64,000 nucleotides of DNA from Simonsiella muelleri ATCC 29453 (GCF_002951835.1 NZ_CP019448.1:1488001-1552000), one strand, 5' to 3'; positions 7,517 to 15,321 are shown, counted from the first letter of the stretch. Translations and numbers: made by a program. The notes: a model not told the origin generated them from the letters alone.

Positions 7517-7873
7517 TTATTCAATATGACGCATCTCTTCTGCCCACTCAATTCTAGAACGAATCAGCTCCACAATACTGGGCAAATCATCATGACGATA
7601 GCTAAGTTTTTGCTGTAAATCATGCAAAGTAAACGCGCCACTTGAAATTAATCCGCCAAATGCTTCATCAATGAAAGAACGAGCATAACGATTGTAGCCT
7701 GTTAAATCTACAATTACGTAGTCGTATTGATGTAGTGCTGGCTCTAATAATTCCTTACGGAATCGTTCCCCTGTAGTGTCTTCTTCTCCTGCTTGCACTT
7801 CATTTGAATAACGACCATAAGGAGATTTGCTATAATCTTTTACAATTTTGATGGTTTTTTCATTTGTTGTCAT
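7517..7873 (-). CDS. STAS-like (DUF4325) protein
   Basis: A 118-residue protein. The pattern GERFRKELLEPAL, YDYVIVDLTGYN and SFIDEAFGGLI matches DUF4325, a STAS-like fold related to anti-sigma factor antagonists. It is the last gene of the operon that starts with the CI-like repressor. Partner unknown; such proteins often pair with ATPase kinases, and none is recognisable here. Identical copy at 56339. Confidence 0.75.
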   Translation of the reverse strand: MTTNEKTIKIVKDYSKSPYGRYSNEVQAGEEDTTGERFRKELLEPALHQYDYVIVDLTGYNRYARSFIDEAFGGLISSGAFTLHDLQQKLSYRHDDLPSIVELIRSRIEWAEEMRHIE

Positions 7874-7942
7874 GATGTTATCTGTTAATTAACTTAAATG
7901 CGCCTTAGGCACGCGCTGGGCGTGGGCGGTATGCCAGTGCAT

Positions 7943-8350
7943 TCAACCGCCAATCATGCGTAGATTGAATTTTGGTAGCCATTTAGGAAATTTAAATGAA
8001 AGTGCCAACGCCAATTTTAGTGCATCGGATAACGCGGCATTTAATAAAGATAATTCGCCTTGCGCGGTAATTTCGCCATCATCATTAAATTGGGCAAAAC
8101 GAATACCGTGTGTTTGATTAAGGTATTGCTGTTTGTTTTTATCCCATTTTGCGCCAAATTGCGCACTTTGTAGCCAGTGTTCCATATGGTCAGTTAAAGC
8201 AAAAGTATTGGGCGTGGGAAAAACAACAGTAAAAGCAATACACAATCCATCTTCACCAAAGGTGCAAGGCGATACAACACGCGCATATTGGTCATTGCTG
8301 TGTTGAATTGTCCAAGCAGATAATTTTGAGATAATTTCTTGGGTTTTCAT
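7943..8350 (-). CDS. Hypothetical protein with DUF1828-like features
   Basis: A 135-residue protein. It contains a TFALTDHMEHWLQSAQFG segment that resembles the ALTDDG region of DUF1828-type proteins, so it may be a distant paralogue of the gene directly upstream. Member of the CI operon, 59 bp downstream of DUF1828. Function unknown. Confidence 0.6.
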   Translation of the reverse strand: MKTQEIISKLSAWTIQHSNDQYARVVSPCTFGEDGLCIAFTVVFPTPNTFALTDHMEHWLQSAQFGAKWDKNKQQYLNQTHGIRFAQFNDDGEITAQGELSLLNAALSDALKLALALSFKFPKWLPKFNLRMIGG

Positions 8351-8408
8351 GATGTTGCTTCTAAAAAGGTAGATTAAGTTGTTCTTGCGGTATGCTGTAA
8401 AGCGCGGA

Positions 8409-8810
8409 TTAAATCCGCGCTTTATTCCACAAGCCTAAATCTGAAATGCGTGTTAGGGCTTGACCTAGTTTAAACACTGTTGCGGTTAGGTCTTTTTCAA
8501 GGCTGCGCGTGTAGATTTCGCCATTGTCAAAATATACGCCATTTTCATTGATGATTTGGTTTAATACTTCCGTTCTTGCACCTTTGAGTAGTTTTAAGTC
8601 GTTCTCGTAGCTTAAGCGCATGATGGTTGAGCCTTTATCGCTGATTTTAAAACTACCATCTACTTGTTTGGCAACGAAAATATTATAGCAATCTCCATCA
8701 CGACCAACAAAAGGCAAGGCAACCTGAATTGAGCCGTCTGCTTTAATTCGGGTTTGGATAGATTGGCAAAAGCCAATACATAGGCTTTTTTCAATTTCTT
8801 CAGGTGTCAT
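8409..8810 (-). CDS. DUF1828 domain protein
   Basis: A 133-residue protein. GDCYNIFVAKQVDGSFKISDKGSTI, followed by a helical segment and NGVYFDNGEIYTRS, fits DUF1828, a small domain frequent in prophages and mobile islands with no known activity. Its start overlaps the end of a 24-codon reading frame, so translation may be coupled. Identical copy at 55402. Confidence 0.75.
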   Translation of the reverse strand: MTPEEIEKSLCIGFCQSIQTRIKADGSIQVALPFVGRDGDCYNIFVAKQVDGSFKISDKGSTIMRLSYENDLKLLKGARTEVLNQIINENGVYFDNGEIYTRSLEKDLTATVFKLGQALTRISDLGLWNKARI

Positions 8811-8874
8811 AAAATAAGTCCAAGTTATCTTCTGTTGGTGTGATGTTGTGTATATTGCAATTAAATTTAGTCAT
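8800..8874 (-). CDS. 24-codon leader ORF overlapping DUF1828
   Basis: A short frame (MTKFNCNIHNITPTEDN...) has a strong AGGAG site 7 nt before its ATG, whereas the following DUF1828 gene has none. The two frames overlap by 11 bp, so the peptide probably serves translational coupling. Same in the right arm at 55338-55412. Confidence 0.45.
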   Translation of the reverse strand: MTKFNCNIHNITPTEDNLDLFYDT

Positions 8875-8890
8875 GTTATGGGCTCCTATT

Positions 8891-9703
8891 TTATCCGAAA
8901 TGAACAGAGAATTTGTGAATAAAATCTAAATCATCTTGGCTTGTATGGGCGATACCGTGCTGTTTGAATTCACTCAATACTCTTTTAAGTGCTTGATTTT
9001 GACTGTTGCTAGGGTCATAGGCTGCTTTGTAGGGCAGTAAAATAGCGGTATCCTGATTTATCCAGCCAAAATCGCGCAAACGCTTAAAACGCGCTAACCA
9101 ATTATCGGCTTTTCGGTAAATTTCAGAAGCATCTTTTTGTGCTAAATATAATGGCTTGATGATTTTGTGAACTTGTTTGCCTTGCTGTTGCACCAGTGGT
9201 AGTGAAACATGGTATTCATCATTGCCTAGTTTGGTTTCAATAAATGGAATGGGCGTGTGAAAACTTTTCACTATTTCTACAATTTGGCGCGTAAGCAGCT
9301 CTTCAGGCTGCTGTTTGGCAAAGCTGCAATGAATGTAGTAATCAAACAGGGTTTGTAATTGCGTGGCTTCATCGGCTGCCATACATACGCTAATGCCGTT
9401 GGTTTGCAATATGGTTTCGCGTGGTTGGGCTAGATGCTCTGTGGCTGCCTGAATTTGGCTCGGGGTGGCGTAATGCAAATTGTCTTGTACGCGTTTTAGC
9501 TCCATTTCAAACGCGATTAGGGATTGACGGAAGACTTCTGCATTAAAGTATTTGAAAAAATGGCTTAATCGGCTGTATCTGCTTTCTATTTTGTAATCAA
9601 AATAGCCTGTTTTGGGGCAGGCAGCAATAACGCCAATATTGGCAAATTCGCGTGTTTGCACATGTGGCATAAAGCGAATAATGGTGTATTGCATGGCTTT
9701 CAT
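8891..9703 (-). CDS. DUF3037 domain protein
   Basis: 270 residues starting at MKAMQYTIIRFMPH; the longer upstream frame overlaps the kinase gene and has no good start, while ATG 9703 follows GGAG by 9 nt. The N-terminal YTIIRFMPHVQTREFANIGVI is the signature of DUF3037, a family almost always encoded next to a HipA-like kinase, as here. It is probably the kinase's partner or substrate; the biochemical role is unknown. Part of the CI operon. Copy at 54509. Confidence 0.82.
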   Translation of the reverse strand: MKAMQYTIIRFMPHVQTREFANIGVIAACPKTGYFDYKIESRYSRLSHFFKYFNAEVFRQSLIAFEMELKRVQDNLHYATPSQIQAATEHLAQPRETILQTNGISVCMAADEATQLQTLFDYYIHCSFAKQQPEELLTRQIVEIVKSFHTPIPFIETKLGNDEYHVSLPLVQQQGKQVHKIIKPLYLAQKDASEIYRKADNWLARFKRLRDFGWINQDTAILLPYKAAYDPSNSQNQALKRVLSEFKQHGIAHTSQDDLDFIHKFSVHFG

Positions 9704-9705
9704 GT

Positions 9706-10419
9706 TCAGCTGCTCCATAGTGTGCCGTGTTGTAGGTGGTAAATTTGTTGTTCTATTTTGTGGTATGGATAATGAGTTGGCAAGTCCAGTTCCTCGTTTT
9801 TGTAATGCCATTCTGGTGGAATTTGAGATTTTGCGTGGTAGTACGCGGTTATGGCTGGCTGCAAAAATTGTTCCATGTGTTGTTGATATACAAAATCGTT
9901 TGCTAATTTTTGCGCGGCTGCCTGAAAAATATGCAGTTGGCAAAATTGGGCAGCCTGAAATTCATTATCAAAGGCTAGATTATGGTCGATTACAATCATT
10001 TTTTGCGTGTGTGGTTGGAAAAGTAGATTGGTGTTACCTTGGGTTCTATCCATGTTTTGAATAAACCAATCAAAAGCAACTAATTGTATTTGTTGTTTAA
10101 ATGTGATTTTCTCAATATGCGCCATTTCCAACAAAACACAATGCGCCTGACTGCGTGAGGCAAAAACTGCACCTTTGCCAATATTGCGTTTAGGCGTTGG
10201 TAGTAGCTCTATCATTTCTTCTGTTACTTGTAGCAAGCAAAAAGGGGCAATTGGCAGTCCTACGGCTTGTGCCATATTGCCACATAGCCATTCGTTGATT
10301 TGGCTGATGCGTGTAGAACGTAATCCTTTAACGAAGTATTCTTCATCATCTACTAAGCAGCGATAGGGTTGTGAAAATCCCTGCTCTGCAATGTCTTGTA
10401 TATCGGTAATGTAGCGCAT
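9706..10419 (-). CDS. HipA-like kinase (HipA_2 type)
   Basis: A 237-residue compact kinase. Lys31 in YFVKG is the putative ATP-binding lysine; NMDRTQGNTN (Asp124, Asn129/131) resembles the catalytic loop, and IDHNLAF (Asp145) the metal-binding loop. It lacks the N-terminal domain of classical HipA toxins, as in the HipA_2 family paired with DUF3037. It starts 3 bp after the repressor stop codon and so would be expressed in the lysogen. A role in host takeover protection or growth control is inference. Copy at 53793. Confidence 0.82.
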   Translation of the reverse strand: MRYITDIQDIAEQGFSQPYRCLVDDEEYFVKGLRSTRISQINEWLCGNMAQAVGLPIAPFCLLQVTEEMIELLPTPKRNIGKGAVFASRSQAHCVLLEMAHIEKITFKQQIQLVAFDWFIQNMDRTQGNTNLLFQPHTQKMIVIDHNLAFDNEFQAAQFCQLHIFQAAAQKLANDFVYQQHMEQFLQPAITAYYHAKSQIPPEWHYKNEELDLPTHYPYHKIEQQIYHLQHGTLWSS

Positions 10420-10715
10420 GGGTTAATCTCTTACACGCCACTCAATCACACGCCCTACAATCTGCACGCTATCGCTGCTGACAATTACGCTTTCAAATTC
10501 GGGATTGTCGCAAACGATTTTCAGGCTGCCTGAAATTTGGCTGAAAATCTTCCGAATAAAAAAACGCTCGCCGCTTTGAATTTGGTAGATTTTGCCATCA
10601 ATAATCGCGGTTTGGCTCGTGTCAATGGTTAGCTCGCTGCCCTGTGGAAAGGTCGGCAACATGGCATTGTCGGGCATAACGATTTTTTTTAGGCTGCCTG
10701 AATGCTTTTCGCTAG

Positions 10716-11564
10716 GGGCTAATGACATTTTAGCTATAATTTCAACCAAATCAAAGCACAAGCTAATGATACAGTACTTTCATAATTACGTTTTAATTTA
10801 TCGTACCGTGTTGCCAGCGCACGAAAATGCTTTAATCGTGCAAAAGCGTTTTCTACCAAGTGCCTGATTTTATATAAATACCAATCTGTGCCCACATTAA
10901 GATGTTCTCTATTTTTCTTATATGGAATATTGGCTTTACTTTGTTTAGACTGAATTAACCGACGAAAAGTATCACTGTCAAAACCCCTATCAGCACACAC
11001 GGTTTCATTATCACTTAAATCCAATTGTGCCAATAAATCAGGCGCAACAACAATATCATTTACATTACCAGCTGTAATGATAAATTCAATTGGATTACCA
11101 CAAGCATCAACCGCTAAATGAATTTTAGACGTATGACCACCGATACTCTTACCAACAGCTTGATGCGTAATGGATTGTTTACCCATACCGTGTTGATGAA
11201 CGCGGATATGGCTACCGTCCATAAAGACCCATTCCATATCGGGTGTATCTACCAAATGTTTGAATAATCGGGTAAAAATACCGCGTTTAGACCAGCGATT
11301 GAAACTTTGGTAAAGGCTGTTTGCTTTACCAAAATAACTAGGTATATCAGCCCATTGGCAGCCTGTACGTAAGCGAAATAGGATACCTTCTACTGTTTTG
11401 CGTAAATTTTTCTTGCGATAAATGCCAAGCTGTTTCAAAATAGGCAACAGTCTTGACCATGTTTCATTTGTAAGCGTGTTTCGGGACATGGCAAAGGTTT
11501 GGGATGGTTGCGTGGAAACAATATCTTAAATCCTTTGCCTCTTTTTTTGAATTGTCAATAGCCC
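10716..11564 (-). mobile_element. IS5-family insertion sequence
   Basis: The 849-bp element has imperfect terminal inverted repeats (GGGCTATTGACA at one end, GGGCTAATGACA at the other) and a 4-bp CTAG target duplication (10712-10715 and 11565-11568), matching the YTAR target preference of the family. The exact ends could shift by one base because the flank repeats G. It encodes one transposase and disrupts the CI-like gene. Confidence 0.93.
10734..11489 (-). CDS. IS5-family transposase, single frame
   Basis: A 251-residue protein: a helix-rich N-terminal region (TGCQWADIP), then a DDE catalytic triad at Asp91 (VFMDGSHIRVH), Asp167 (CADRGFD) and Glu213 (VENAFARLKHFRALATRYDK). It is full length for the short IS427-like subgroup and has no frameshift, so the element may be active. 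It is absent from the right arm. Confidence 0.93.
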   Translation of the reverse strand: MSRNTLTNETWSRLLPILKQLGIYRKKNLRKTVEGILFRLRTGCQWADIPSYFGKANSLYQSFNRWSKRGIFTRLFKHLVDTPDMEWVFMDGSHIRVHQHGMGKQSITHQAVGKSIGGHTSKIHLAVDACGNPIEFIITAGNVNDIVVAPDLLAQLDLSDNETVCADRGFDSDTFRRLIQSKQSKANIPYKKNREHLNVGTDWYLYKIRHLVENAFARLKHFRALATRYDKLKRNYESTVSLACALIWLKL

Positions 11565-11888
11565 CTAGGTAAAAAATTATTTTGTGTGGCAATGTTATGC
11601 CCTGTGCCTGTGTGGTTTTGAGAAATTTTAAAATCATGTAGCGGCAATTCCATGTTAGTAATTTGAGCTATTTTTAAAATATGCTCGAATGATGGATTGG
11701 TTCTACCTTTTTCCATGTTTGAAACATTTGCCTTTGTCATACCAAGTTCAAAACCAAGGGATTCTTGTGTCATCTTTGCAGATGTTCTTGCTTCTTTTAC
11801 CCACTCTCCTAAATTTATCAATTTACTTCTCCAAGCGTTAAAAATGAAAATTGTAAAGTAATTTTATACAATAGTCGTTTTAAATTTC

Positions 11889-11904
11889 TTTACTTATTTG
11901 TAAA
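11889..11904. promoter_or_regulatory. Putative CI/Cro operator in the divergent promoter region
   Basis: TTTAC-TTATTT-GTAAA lies between the divergent CI-like and Cro-like genes; TATAAT-like AT-rich sequence surrounds it. A second imperfect palindrome (TGTAAAG...TATACA, 11851-11869) is closer to the CI start. See also 6837-6852. Confidence 0.5.
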
Positions 11905-11947
11905 ATAATAATATACTTTGTTTTATTGAGATTTACAGAAAGCATAT

Positions 11948-12199
11948 ATGAATAATGGAATTGAAAAAGCGATTGGGCTTTTCGGTTCACAAGCTGAATT
12001 TGCAAGAATTTTAGAGATTAAACGAATGAATATTCAGCATTGGAAACGCGGAAATGTTGAAGTACCAGTCAAACGCTGCGTTCAGATTGAAAAACTCACA
12101 GATGGCGTGGTAACGCGTCGAGATTTGCGTCCTGATGATTATTGGGAAATCTGGCCAGATTTGGCAAAAGATGAGACGCCTGAAAAGGCAACAGAATAA
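11948..12199 (+). CDS. Cro/YdaS-like regulator
   Basis: An 83-residue helix-turn-helix protein. FGSQAEFARILEIKRMNIQHWKRG is the DNA-binding motif, and RCVQIEKLTDGVVTRRDLRPDDYWEIWPDL is the conserved C-terminal half of YdaS-like proteins. It diverges from the CI-like gene, the Cro position of lambdoid phages, and would repress the lysogenic promoter. An imperfect GC-rich hairpin follows at about 12205-12230. Copy at 52866. Confidence 0.88.
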   Translation: MNNGIEKAIGLFGSQAEFARILEIKRMNIQHWKRGNVEVPVKRCVQIEKLTDGVVTRRDLRPDDYWEIWPDLAKDETPEKATE

Positions 12200-12313
12200 A
12201 GGAAACCCCCACGCGAACGCAGGGGCTTTATCAACAAAGCTGAAAGGCTTTCAGCAATTTTTCAGAGTAAGTCAAGAAAGCTAACAAAGCTAGCAAACTT
12301 AACGGAGAAAATT

Positions 12314-12580
12314 ATGCAACAAATTGAAGAAAAAAGCAAGCCCTACCCATTTAAATTGGGCAGCCAAAACGACAGAATTTGCCAATATTTACTTAGCGGC
12401 AAACGCCTAAAAAATTACGAATTCCGCGAGAAATTCAACGTCTTAGCATACAACCAACGAATATCAGAAATCCGTCAACATGGTTTTGATGTTCATTGCG
12501 AACAAATCGGCGATTCAGGTGTTTGGGTGTACTGGATTCCCAAAATTTCAAAAACACAGCCATCAGGAGCAACAGAATGA
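12314..12580 (+). CDS. Small winged-helix-like phage protein
   Basis: An 88-residue protein. NDRICQYLLSGKRLKNYEFREKF, then YNQRISEIRQHGFDV has the pattern of a winged helix (short HTH followed by an RISELR-like recognition helix) seen in small phage proteins beside replication genes. It overlaps the next gene by ATGA, so the two are translationally coupled. Copy at 52485. Confidence 0.7.
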   Translation: MQQIEEKSKPYPFKLGSQNDRICQYLLSGKRLKNYEFREKFNVLAYNQRISEIRQHGFDVHCEQIGDSGVWVYWIPKISKTQPSGATE

Positions 12581-12951
12581 TTAATAACAAATTTATCCCA
12601 AACAGCTTTCAAGTACCTAATGCTGTTGTTGATGATTTGATGCGTGATTTGAAAGATGTGGAATTTCGCTGCTACATCAGCCTGATTCGCAAAACAACAG
12701 GCTGGAATAAAGAAAGTGATTATGTTTCCGTTTCACAATTCATGGAAATCACTGGCAAAGGAAAAACCGCCATCATCGCAGCAATGAAAAATTTACAACA
12801 ATTTGGATTGGTCATTGAAGTTGCAAGAGCAAAAAATGGTATGAAATGTTTCGCGCTGGATATGGAAAAATTAACGCAATGGAGTTCAGAAAGTGAACCT
12901 CAACCGGTTCAAAAAGTGAACGGTTCAAAAAGTGAACGGTTCAAAAAGTGA
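12577..12951 (+). CDS. Replication initiator, N-terminal part (phage O-like)
   Basis: The ATG at 12577 overlaps the previous stop. The first 100 residues (FIPNSFQVPNAVVDDLM ... ISLIRKTTGWNKESDYVS) are the winged-helix domain of phage replication protein O. The frame then enters the iteron array and stops after 124 residues. The sequence SESEPQPVQKVN recurs in the next frame, showing that a 110-bp duplication in the array has broken the original gene. Origin binding is retained; recruitment of the helicase loader may need the second frame. Copy at 52114. Confidence 0.82.
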   Translation: MINNKFIPNSFQVPNAVVDDLMRDLKDVEFRCYISLIRKTTGWNKESDYVSVSQFMEITGKGKTAIIAAMKNLQQFGLVIEVARAKNGMKCFALDMEKLTQWSSESEPQPVQKVNGSKSERFKK

Positions 12952-13032
12952 ACCAGTTCAAAAAGTGAACCAGTTCAAAAAGTGAACTGGGGCGGTTCAG
13001 AAAGTGAACCTCAACCGGTTCAAAAAGTGAAC
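12884..13032. repeat. Eight iterons, probable phage origin of replication
   Basis: Eight copies of the 15-bp near-palindrome GTTCARAAAGTGAAC occur in 149 bp inside the initiator coding region, as in the lambda origin within gene O. The first pair and last pair are joined by the same CTCAACCG spacer, indicating a duplicated block. The array is 110 bp longer than the inferred ancestor, which is not a multiple of three and shifts the frame. Confidence 0.88.
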
Positions 13033-13452
13033 ATACAAAATACCAATAACAAAACACACTCTATTAAAAACAATATACGCGCAAGCGCAAAAGAAATTCA
13101 GCTGAAAATGCTGACTGACTTAGGTGTTGATGAACAAGTCGCAAAAGACTGGATTTCCATCCGCAAAAACAAACTTACTCAAACCGCATTGAACGCAATT
13201 GAAAAACAAGCACAGCTTGCAGGTTTAACCGTAGCACAAGCGGTTACCGTTGCTTGTGAGAATGGCTGGCAAGGTTTTAAAGCTGAATGGGTGTTGAACA
13301 AAATGCGGCTTTCAGGCAGCCAAAACTGCAGCAACTTTGTCCCAACAACAAACGCAGTAGAGACGCTAACTGAAGAACAAGGCGGCGTATTCAATGGCAA
13401 GGGTGAACGGATTGATTTATCCGATGTGGATATTGAAGATATTGATTTTTAA
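12982..13452 (+). CDS. Replication initiator, C-terminal part (split frame)
   Basis: A 156-codon frame whose only early start is a GTG inside an iteron, without a ribosome binding site. It encodes the lambda O-like C-terminal region (LGVDEQVAKDWISIRKNKLTQTALNAIEKQA, AVTVACENGWQGFKAEW). Most likely it is the downstream half of a gene split by iteron expansion; expression by frameshifting or reinitiation is possible. It ends 10 bp before the DnaC-like gene. Confidence 0.65.
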   Translation: MNWGGSESEPQPVQKVNIQNTNNKTHSIKNNIRASAKEIQLKMLTDLGVDEQVAKDWISIRKNKLTQTALNAIEKQAQLAGLTVAQAVTVACENGWQGFKAEWVLNKMRLSGSQNCSNFVPTTNAVETLTEEQGGVFNGKGERIDLSDVDIEDIDF

Positions 13453-13462
13453 GGAGTTTAAA

Positions 13463-14302
13463 ATGGAAAAATGCAGCCACTTCGTTGAAAGTCTTGTTGC
13501 ACGTTTAGCAGGCGGTAGCGCAAATTTTACTGTTACCGATACGTTTACCGCGCATTGCCAAAAACACGGTCAATACACCGCAAAACGCTATCAAAGTGGT
13601 CGAGTTTCGCCTTGCCCAACTTGCCTTAAAGAAAAAAAAGATGAAGAATTTCAAGAATATGCTGAAGAAATTAAACGGCATAACAGTATGCAAGCTGCTA
13701 AAGTTGTGCGTGAAAAATTAGCGCAATCGGTGGATATTCCGCCACGCTTTATCGGCAAAACCGTTGCCAATTGGCAACCTGAAAACGATGCAGAAAAGGC
13801 AATTAAAAAAGCCATTGTAAATTATGGGTTTGCCATTCAATCAGGCAAAGCAGGCGCATTAATTCTGCATGGGAACAAAGGAACTGGAAAAACACATTTA
13901 GCTTGCGCCTTACTCTCAATGCGAAAAGCACAAATGGGAGGCAGCGTCCAATACGCAACAGTAGCTGATTTATTCCGCAAGGTGCGCGAAAGCAAGCGGT
14001 TCTCATCAACGCCTGAAAGTGAACTAATTGAAGAATATGCAAAATTTGATTTACTTGCACTTGATGAAATCGGTAATCAGCGTGGCGATGATGACGAAAA
14101 ACGCATTCTATTTGACGTGTTGAACAAACGCTACGAAAAAGCCTTGCCAACAGTTTTGGTATCCAATTTGACACGAGAAAAACTAGAAGAATTTTTAGGC
14201 GAGGTGCTTTGGGACAGATTGCAAGAAAACAGTTTTATCGTTTCTTTCAGTGGCAAAAGTCGCAGGGTCGCGCGAAATATTGCAGACGGTTTTAGTGATT
14301 AA
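13463..14302 (+). CDS. DnaC-like helicase loader ATPase
   Basis: 279 residues starting at MEKCSHFVES after AAGGAG. Cys and His residues near 32-54 (HCQKHG, CPTC) form a likely N-terminal zinc site. Walker A is HGNKGTGKTH (136-145) and Walker B LLALDEIG (197-204). It would load the host DnaB helicase at the iteron origin together with the O-like protein. Copy at 50763. Confidence 0.92.
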   Translation: MEKCSHFVESLVARLAGGSANFTVTDTFTAHCQKHGQYTAKRYQSGRVSPCPTCLKEKKDEEFQEYAEEIKRHNSMQAAKVVREKLAQSVDIPPRFIGKTVANWQPENDAEKAIKKAIVNYGFAIQSGKAGALILHGNKGTGKTHLACALLSMRKAQMGGSVQYATVADLFRKVRESKRFSSTPESELIEEYAKFDLLALDEIGNQRGDDDEKRILFDVLNKRYEKALPTVLVSNLTREKLEEFLGEVLWDRLQENSFIVSFSGKSRRVARNIADGFSD

Positions 14303-14349
14303 AATTTTGGCACTATTTGACAAACGTGGTTTTGGCAAGGCAGCCTGAA

Positions 14350-14508
14350 ATGACGTACCAAGACGAATTAAAAACCTACTACCAACGCCGCGCAGATGAA
14401 TTACAGGCAGCGTGGCAAAACGCCAAAACCGATGAAGAAGCAGCGCGATTACAGCGCGAACTTGAACCATTGATGAATTGGTTAATGAAAAATGGAGAAA
14501 AATCATGA
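14350..14508 (+). CDS. Small helical protein, 52 residues
   Basis: ATG 14350 is chosen; AAGG within an uptake sequence is the nearest ribosome-binding candidate. The protein (TYQDELKTYYQRRADELQAAW) is predicted to be helical, with no known family. It overlaps the next gene by ATGA. Confidence 0.55.
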   Translation: MTYQDELKTYYQRRADELQAAWQNAKTDEEAARLQRELEPLMNWLMKNGEKS

Positions 14509-14771
14509 ATATTTATATTTCTATTGTGTGTTTTTTAGCTTGTGTTTTAAGCGGTGTGTTTATTTTTCTTCTGGGTCGTTGGATTGGCAAAATTGAACAG
14601 GAATCCAAAACACGCCAAGACATCAAAAACACAGGGCTTTTTATGTTGAACGATGGCTTTTATCAAGCAACAAAAGTCAACAAATCGCGCCAAGTGATTG
14701 AACCCGAAACGCTGCAACACGCTTTCAGGCAGCCTGAAAAGCCAAATGGAGCAAATCATGAAACACACTGA
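14505..14771 (+). CDS. Small membrane-anchored protein, 88 residues
   Basis: Residues 3-26 form one transmembrane segment (IYISIVCFLACVLSGVFIFL), followed by a polar domain. Residues FRQPEK come from an uptake sequence translated in frame. Part of a tightly overlapping early operon. Copy at 50294. Confidence 0.6.
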   Translation: MNIYISIVCFLACVLSGVFIFLLGRWIGKIEQESKTRQDIKNTGLFMLNDGFYQATKVNKSRQVIEPETLQHAFRQPEKPNGANHETH

Positions 14772-15024
14772 ACGATGCGCAATTTTCGCCCAAAATCTCA
14801 ACACGTTGCTTGAAGAAAAAGCCTTTGATTCATGTAGCAATGCACAATTAGCCAAGAAATTTAACCAATTCATGGCAGATTGTTTCCCCGAAGAAATGAT
14901 TGTGATTAATGGCAGCGTGATTGGCAATTGGCGCAAAGGAGTTGTTTTGCCATGCCTTGAGTATTTTGGCTTTTTAACTAAATGGTTGGACTGCGAACCA
15001 ACGGATTTGTTGGCTTTATTTTAA
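14758..15024 (+). CDS. Small helix-turn-helix-like protein, 88 residues
   Basis: ATG 14758 follows GGAG by 6 nt and overlaps the previous gene by 14 bp. NAQLAKKFNQFM, then VINGSVIGNWRKGVVLP resembles a Cro/CI-type helix-turn-helix, so it may be a regulator. Copy at 50041. Confidence 0.6.
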   Translation: MKHTERCAIFAQNLNTLLEEKAFDSCSNAQLAKKFNQFMADCFPEEMIVINGSVIGNWRKGVVLPCLEYFGFLTKWLDCEPTDLLALF

Positions 15025-15042
15025 TTGGAAAGGTATTAGAAA

Positions 15043-15204
15043 ATGGCATTAATGCTTTTACTTATTATGTTGTTAATATTTCAGACTTGGTTAACGTGGT
15101 ACATCACAGAATTGATTTTCGGAAAAAAAACAAAACGCAAACCGCGTTTCAAATGCCAAAGACGACAGCCAAGCGGCAACGTGAAAATCATTTCAAAAAT
15201 TTAA
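15043..15204 (+). CDS. Small membrane protein, 53 residues
   Basis: A good Shine-Dalgarno (GGAAAGG) precedes ATG 15043. Residues 2-26 are strongly hydrophobic (LMLLLIMLLIFQTWLTWYI) and the tail is highly basic (KKTKRKPRFKCQRRQ). One membrane segment with a cytoplasmic basic tail is expected. Function unknown. Copy at 49861. Confidence 0.6.
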   Translation: MALMLLLIMLLIFQTWLTWYITELIFGKKTKRKPRFKCQRRQPSGNVKIISKI

Positions 15205-15207
15205 CCA

Positions 15208-15289
15208 CTACTTTTGCCCTACCACTCTTCCTATTTGGTTTCTGTGAAAAAATTCAGCCCTAACAATGTCTTCAGTAGGGCAGAAGTAG
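15208..15289. repeat. 15-bp inverted repeat around a 52-nt loop
   Basis: CTACTTTTGCCCTAC at 15208-15222 pairs with GTAGGGCAGAAGTAG at 15275-15289 (one mismatch). It lies between the 53-residue membrane protein and the next gene; it may be a long-range RNA hairpin or a two-part protein-binding site. Also present at 49776-49857. Confidence 0.4.
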
Positions 15290-15321
15290 CAACTACTCTA
15301 ATTATTTAACGAGAATTAACA

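Larger units (their letters stand above)
10423..11821 (-). pseudogene. CI-like repressor gene interrupted by an insertion sequence
   Basis: The 5' part (11569-11821, residues 1-85, helix-turn-helix) and the 3' part (10423-10715, S24-like C-terminal domain) together equal the intact 181-residue repressor at 53244-53789. An 849-bp IS separates them, with CTAG present on both sides and once in the intact copy. The N-terminal fragment alone would be an 88-residue protein ending in IS-encoded residues RGY and lacking the dimerisation domain. The left prophage therefore probably has no functional repressor of its own, but the right copy could act in trans. Confidence 0.95.

Noticed and set aside
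9706..9943. Extended N-terminus of the DUF3037 protein (350 residues)
   Set aside because: The extra 80 residues overlap the kinase gene and do not resemble the family; the start at 9703 has a good ribosome site.
12884..13032. CRISPR array
   Set aside because: Repeats are 15 bp and almost contiguous, inside a replication gene, as expected of iterons.
14982..15263. 93-codon frame overlapping the small membrane protein
   Set aside because: It is another frame of 15043-15204, which has the better ribosome site and a typical membrane peptide.
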